DNA from: Alkalihalobacillus sp. LMS6
GTDB lineage: Bacteria > Bacillota > Bacilli > Bacillales > Bacillaceae_D
Assembly: GCF_024362765.1 (NCBI RefSeq)
Contig: NZ_CP093302.1
Coordinates: forward strand, 554,001 to 618,000
DNA: 64,000 bases
Reading direction: 5' to 3'
How positions within the stretch are numbered: position 1 is the stretch's first letter; each line of letters begins with the position of its first letter. Below the pieces are notes generated by a model, which saw nothing but the letters and a program-made list of their open reading frames with translations, was not told where the DNA came from and ran no database searches. Shown piece by piece: positions 61,110 through 64,000 of this stretch. The translations under genes and the position numbers were made by a program.

Positions 61110-61427
61110 ATGATGAATCTTGCTCGTGGTGGTCGTTATGCAGTCGGTATCATCCTACTATTAACAGTGGGGCTAGTCTTGACAAACGTTGTTTTAGAAC
61201 CATTGTATATCTGGTTTAATGTATCGTTGGAGCGGAATGTATGGATTCAATGGTGGAGCGTGACGTACATACTGTTTGTGATTTACTGTTTATTTGAGGC
61301 GAGCTTTTTAAGTAGGTGGAAAGATTATTCTGTGAGGCGTTTGACTTCGATTTGGTTCTGGCTCTTGTTTTTCATCAGCTTCATTCTTCTTCTCGTGCCG
61401 ATTGCACTTGGCTATAGCCCTTATTAA
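61110..61427 (+). CDS. Small membrane protein
   Basis: This 105-residue protein has three membrane segments (AVGIILLLTVGLVLTNVVL, WWSVTYILFVIYCLFEASFL and FWLLFFISFILLLVPIALGY). ATG with GGGGGG upstream. No family recognised; single gene. Confidence 0.62.
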   Translation: MMNLARGGRYAVGIILLLTVGLVLTNVVLEPLYIWFNVSLERNVWIQWWSVTYILFVIYCLFEASFLSRWKDYSVRRLTSIWFWLLFFISFILLLVPIALGYSPY

Positions 61428-61503
61428 CCTTACAAGTGTAACAGAAGGAATTTATTTCCTTAAATACCCAATTGGGTGTTAGGATAGTAGAGTAGGAGGT
61501 GAC

Positions 61504-62226
61504 GTGTTGAATGTTCAAATCCCATTAGGTGGACTGATTGAAACATTAAGTAGCTTGTTGGCTTTTGCTCTTTTTATTGGCTTTTTCATAATCTTATACC
61601 GTAAAAACAAGGACAACGTGTCTTGGTGGAAAGCGCTCATTGTTACTTTTGTCGGCATGTTGACGGTTGATTTCCCTTTGTTTATTTTTAATCAGGAAAT
61701 GGCTTTTCCGCTCATACCACTAGGTGTTGGAATTATATGTTTACTCGCACCACGAAGAGATCAAGCATGGCTGCGCTATCGTCCTTTTGCATGGACAGGT
61801 TTTTTCTCGGGCTTCTTGTTCGTAGGGTTCTCGTTGATTGGAACGGTTGTTCAATATTTTGTGTATCCAGTAGACGAAATTTCCACCTACATAACGAACC
61901 CAACTGATATAGAGCTAACGGTCACACACTTTCAAGGAGATGAGGTTGAACTTAATCTGAGTGAAGCGGATCTAGATGGATATGAAAGATATTCGATAGG
62001 TGAGGCTGAATTTTTTGATCAAATCATGACTGGTGGTAGACAGCAAGGTGAGCATCAAGAAGATTTTCCGTATGTTCTTCAAGGCGCACAATCTAAATGG
62101 GGAAGTGGATTGAATCCGCTTATTTTCGTAGAAAAAGATGGATATGGTCTTCTTGTCGATCTAGGAGATGAGCAATTTTATTTTAGTGGTTCAGAATCTC
62201 TTTTTAATGGAGGTGAAGCACCATGA
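61504..62226 (+). CDS. Membrane protein with an extracytoplasmic C-terminal domain
   Basis: The 240-residue protein has four membrane segments in its first 120 residues, followed by an acidic soluble part beginning YPVDEISTYITNPTDIELTV. The GTG start follows AGGAGG. It overlaps the next gene by four bases, so the two likely work together. The acidic domain would face the outside. No family is recognised. Confidence 0.65.
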   Translation: MLNVQIPLGGLIETLSSLLAFALFIGFFIILYRKNKDNVSWWKALIVTFVGMLTVDFPLFIFNQEMAFPLIPLGVGIICLLAPRRDQAWLRYRPFAWTGFFSGFLFVGFSLIGTVVQYFVYPVDEISTYITNPTDIELTVTHFQGDEVELNLSEADLDGYERYSIGEAEFFDQIMTGGRQQGEHQEDFPYVLQGAQSKWGSGLNPLIFVEKDGYGLLVDLGDEQFYFSGSESLFNGGEAP

Positions 62227-62981
62227 CGCGAAAAAAGAAATGGTCGATCGGTTTAGTGGCAGGCATTGTTGCACTTAGCGCAACGCTTTATTTTATGTTC
62301 AACCAGCCGCCAGATTTTGATTCATTTCCTGCTGATGAGGAACTTAGGGAAGCGCTGGCTCAAGAATTAATTGGGGTGCCTGAAGAGGACATTGTGATAC
62401 AAGGGAATGAATACATTGCGGATACGAATCGGCTGATTCCTTATTATTATGAAAATCAGTATGGATTTGCAATCTGGGAATGGTCAAATGATGCGTGGGA
62501 ACAAGTTGTTGTGACCCTCGATGATGGCCCTGGTATTTGGTTAACAGAAGAAAATGATCCCTATTCCTATCAATTAATTTGGAACGAAAACCCTGACATA
62601 GGATTAACCGAGTTAGAAATTTTCACTTTGGAAGATCGAGGGTACTACACGAATAGCATGGATGTATATTTTTATTATCCACAAATTCAAATGCCGCATA
62701 CGATTTCACTAGATTTTGATCAACAAAGCTATGGGATGGAGCCGTTTCCTAATGAATGGGCAGCGTTTCATAAACAAGTGCAAGACTTAGACTATAAAAC
62801 TGAAAATCAAGCAATTTTGCAATCAGGTCGAACTTATGGAGACGAGCTGTTTTATGCTTGGCGCTTCTATGACGAACATGGCGAAGTCGAATGGGAGATT
62901 GGTGATCATCATCATACAAGTTCAGTTACACCACAATTTGAACGAATGCAACATTACGAAGAAGGGCTTGTGAGGGAGTAG
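62223..62981 (+). CDS. Membrane-anchored extracytoplasmic protein of unknown function
   Basis: The 252-residue protein has a basic N-terminus (MTRKKKWSIGLVAGIVALSA) and one anchor segment. The external domain is very acidic, with repeated strands rich in Glu, Asp and Trp. No motif is recognised. Translationally coupled to the preceding membrane protein. Confidence 0.65.
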   Translation: MTRKKKWSIGLVAGIVALSATLYFMFNQPPDFDSFPADEELREALAQELIGVPEEDIVIQGNEYIADTNRLIPYYYENQYGFAIWEWSNDAWEQVVVTLDDGPGIWLTEENDPYSYQLIWNENPDIGLTELEIFTLEDRGYYTNSMDVYFYYPQIQMPHTISLDFDQQSYGMEPFPNEWAAFHKQVQDLDYKTENQAILQSGRTYGDELFYAWRFYDEHGEVEWEIGDHHHTSSVTPQFERMQHYEEGLVRE

Positions 62982-63012
62982 ATAGGTTAAAATAAGAAAG
63001 AGAGTTGGACAT

Positions 63013-63159
63013 ATGACGATCGTTTATTTTGTAGTCGCTATAGTTGTTTTTTTCTTGCTATTGTTTATTGTCGTGGAAAAAGCCGTCCAACGTGGCATTG
63101 ACGCATCACAATTAAAAGAAAAAGTTGATAAACTTGTTGAAAAGAAAGAGGAAGATTGA
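63013..63159 (+). CDS. 48-residue membrane peptide with charged tail
   Basis: ATG with AGAAAGAGAG upstream (moderate site), reading MTIVYFVVAIVVFFLLLFIV and a charged tail VEKAVQRGIDASQLKEKVDK. A single membrane helix and a helical tail suggest a small membrane-associated protein. A terminator follows at once, which supports the frame. Confidence 0.6.
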   Translation: MTIVYFVVAIVVFFLLLFIVVEKAVQRGIDASQLKEKVDKLVEKKEED

Positions 63160-63160
63160 A

Positions 63161-63187
63161 GAGCGTACGCCATGACGCTCTTTTTTT
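63161..63187 (+). terminator. Terminator after the 48-residue peptide gene
   Basis: GAGCGT and ACGCTC form a 6-bp stem with an 8-base loop and seven T bases. Confidence 0.75.
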
Positions 63188-63467
63188 ATTGGGATCTTTC
63201 GCGCAAAAAAACGAAGAGCTGATATAAGATAAAACATACACTAATAAGTAGAAAGAATGCAGTTAAGAAATTGAATTCTATGGTTTGATAAGGCGTGAAG
63301 TGGGCGTTAAACCAAGCGTTTGGAAAAAAGAATATCGTCGCCTCGCTTGCATAGTGGTTAAGACTCACTGAAGACTGATCAATAATAAAGAAGATCACTT
63401 GACTTACTGCAAGTGAAAGCAGGATAAAGAGCGTTTGAAAAACGGCTTTTCGTTGCTTCATGCTCAT
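63186..63467 (-). CDS. Small membrane protein
   Basis: This 93-residue protein has two strong membrane segments (AVFQTLFILLSLAVSQVIFFI and FNFLTAFFLLISVCFILYQLF) with a short region of mixed polarity between. Starts at MSMKQRK; an AGGAG-like site (AAAGGAG) lies nearby. No family recognised. Confidence 0.6.
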   Translation of the reverse strand: MSMKQRKAVFQTLFILLSLAVSQVIFFIIDQSSVSLNHYASEATIFFFPNAWFNAHFTPYQTIEFNFLTAFFLLISVCFILYQLFVFLRERSQ

Positions 63468-63712
63468 CTTCTTCTACTCCTTTCTGTTATGAAAAGTGTA
63501 TGAGACCACCTATTTTTTGTAAAGAACATTCAGACAAAATCGATGGTCTTTCTATTTTATTCAATAATGAATAAAACCAACACTGTTCTTTGGTAGAAAA
63601 GAGAAGAAACATGAGTGAAAATCAAAAATGAGGACGATCTTATTTTCACCATCGCCTAGACATGTGCATAGGGTTAATGACTGCACAAAAAGTGGATAGG
63701 TGGGACTTGATT

Positions 63713-64000
63713 TTGAAAAACATACTTCTATTTGTGGATTTGGGGATTGATGACGCGTTTACGCTCATTTATTTATTGAAAAAAAGGAATGTCAATCTTA
63801 TTGGTGTGGTAGCTGGGTACGGAAACATAAGTAGAAACAAATCGTATCGGAATGTGAAGTACATTTTAGAATTAGCTGGCAGGGAAGACATTCCGGTTAT
63901 TAGTGGTTCTACGAAGCCTTTGGACGGGAGTGAACCGGAATTCTATCCGGAGATTCATGGAGAAGAAGGGTTAGGTCCTTTTCGACCGCCAGTTAGTAGC
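63713..64000 (+). CDS. Inosine-uridine nucleoside hydrolase-like protein (partial)
   Basis: From the TTG at 63713 (AGGTGG before it) the frame reads MKNILLFVDLGIDDAFTLIY, then GVVAGYGNIS and PVISGSTKPLDG, before running off the right edge. The DLGIDDA stretch matches the DxDPGxDDA calcium motif of nucleoside hydrolases but lacks the first aspartate (Phe in its place). The rest of the N-terminal third fits the family. Substrate uncertain. Confidence 0.75.
   Translation, partial: MKNILLFVDLGIDDAFTLIYLLKKRNVNLIGVVAGYGNISRNKSYRNVKYILELAGREDIPVISGSTKPLDGSEPEFYPEIHGEEGLGPFRPPVSS

Overview
The window looks like chromosome of a low-to-mid GC Gram-positive rod of the Bacillaceae, most likely an alkaliphilic lineage such as Shouchella or Alkalihalobacillus. 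The evidence is strong AGGAGG-type ribosome binding sites, frequent TTG/GTG starts, many Rho-independent terminators, a Rap-Phr pair, an agr-type quorum system, PRD/PTS regulators, cre-like sites, a relic of a type I-C CRISPR array and acidic extracytoplasmic proteins. The species is inferred, not proven. I found no rRNA, tRNA or intact transposase.

Layout. 1-9.6 kb: a GAF/PucR-type regulator beside the first codons of a transporter, then an ascorbate-family PTS operon (PRD regulator, IIA, IIB, IIC, SIS protein), a secreted protein and a DUF554 membrane protein. 9.6-12.45 kb: an apparently inducible macrolide resistance operon. A 14-codon leader peptide with an RLR motif and two intrinsic terminators precede an ABC-F ribosome-protection protein and a macrolide phosphotransferase. 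12.5-14.8 kb: two deaminases, a VanZ remnant and a DUF4440 protein. 14.9-19.5 kb: a minimal class II lanthipeptide locus (LanM plus a 34-residue precursor with one cysteine), a GNAT, a stand-alone LytTR protein, and an ORF-less group IIC intron remnant just behind the LytTR terminator. 19.5-23.3 kb: an odd three-gene operon (quinone oxidoreductase, S-adenosylhomocysteinase-like protein, Orn/Lys/Arg decarboxylase). 23.7-26.9 kb: a sugar ABC importer without its own ATPase.

27-34 kb is mostly housekeeping and hypothetical genes (SDR, HAAS-domain protein, methyltransferase, GNAT, ACR3/bile-acid type transporter, fructose-6-phosphate aldolase-like protein, ATP-grasp ligase). 34.2-39.3 kb is a cell-cell signalling island: agrC-agrB-agrD-agrA, where the AgrD peptide has serine instead of cysteine at the ring position, followed by a Rap-Phr pair on the other strand. 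39.5-46.8 kb: a frameshifted small gene, cytidine deaminase, CitM-type citrate transporter with a cre site, the CRISPR relic, a DASS transporter and a HAD/APH/NUDIX operon. 46.9-50.6 kb: a YtrA-type GntR regulator with a perfect operator palindrome, driving two ABC exporters and two tiny membrane proteins.

50.6-64 kb: N-acetyltransferases, a cluster of DnaA boxes, an amidohydrolase, an intergenic repeat, an AEC transporter, threonine synthase, an XRE-AbrB regulator with an ABC transporter whose ATPase gene is broken by a short deletion, a quinone oxidoreductase, a DinB gene interrupted by a TAG codon, an amidohydrolase-2 protein, small membrane proteins and the start of a nucleoside hydrolase gene. 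Several genes are decayed (VanZ, DinB, the ABC ATPase, two small ORFs, the intron, the CRISPR), so this is a region under continuing erosion, apart from its signalling and resistance loci.
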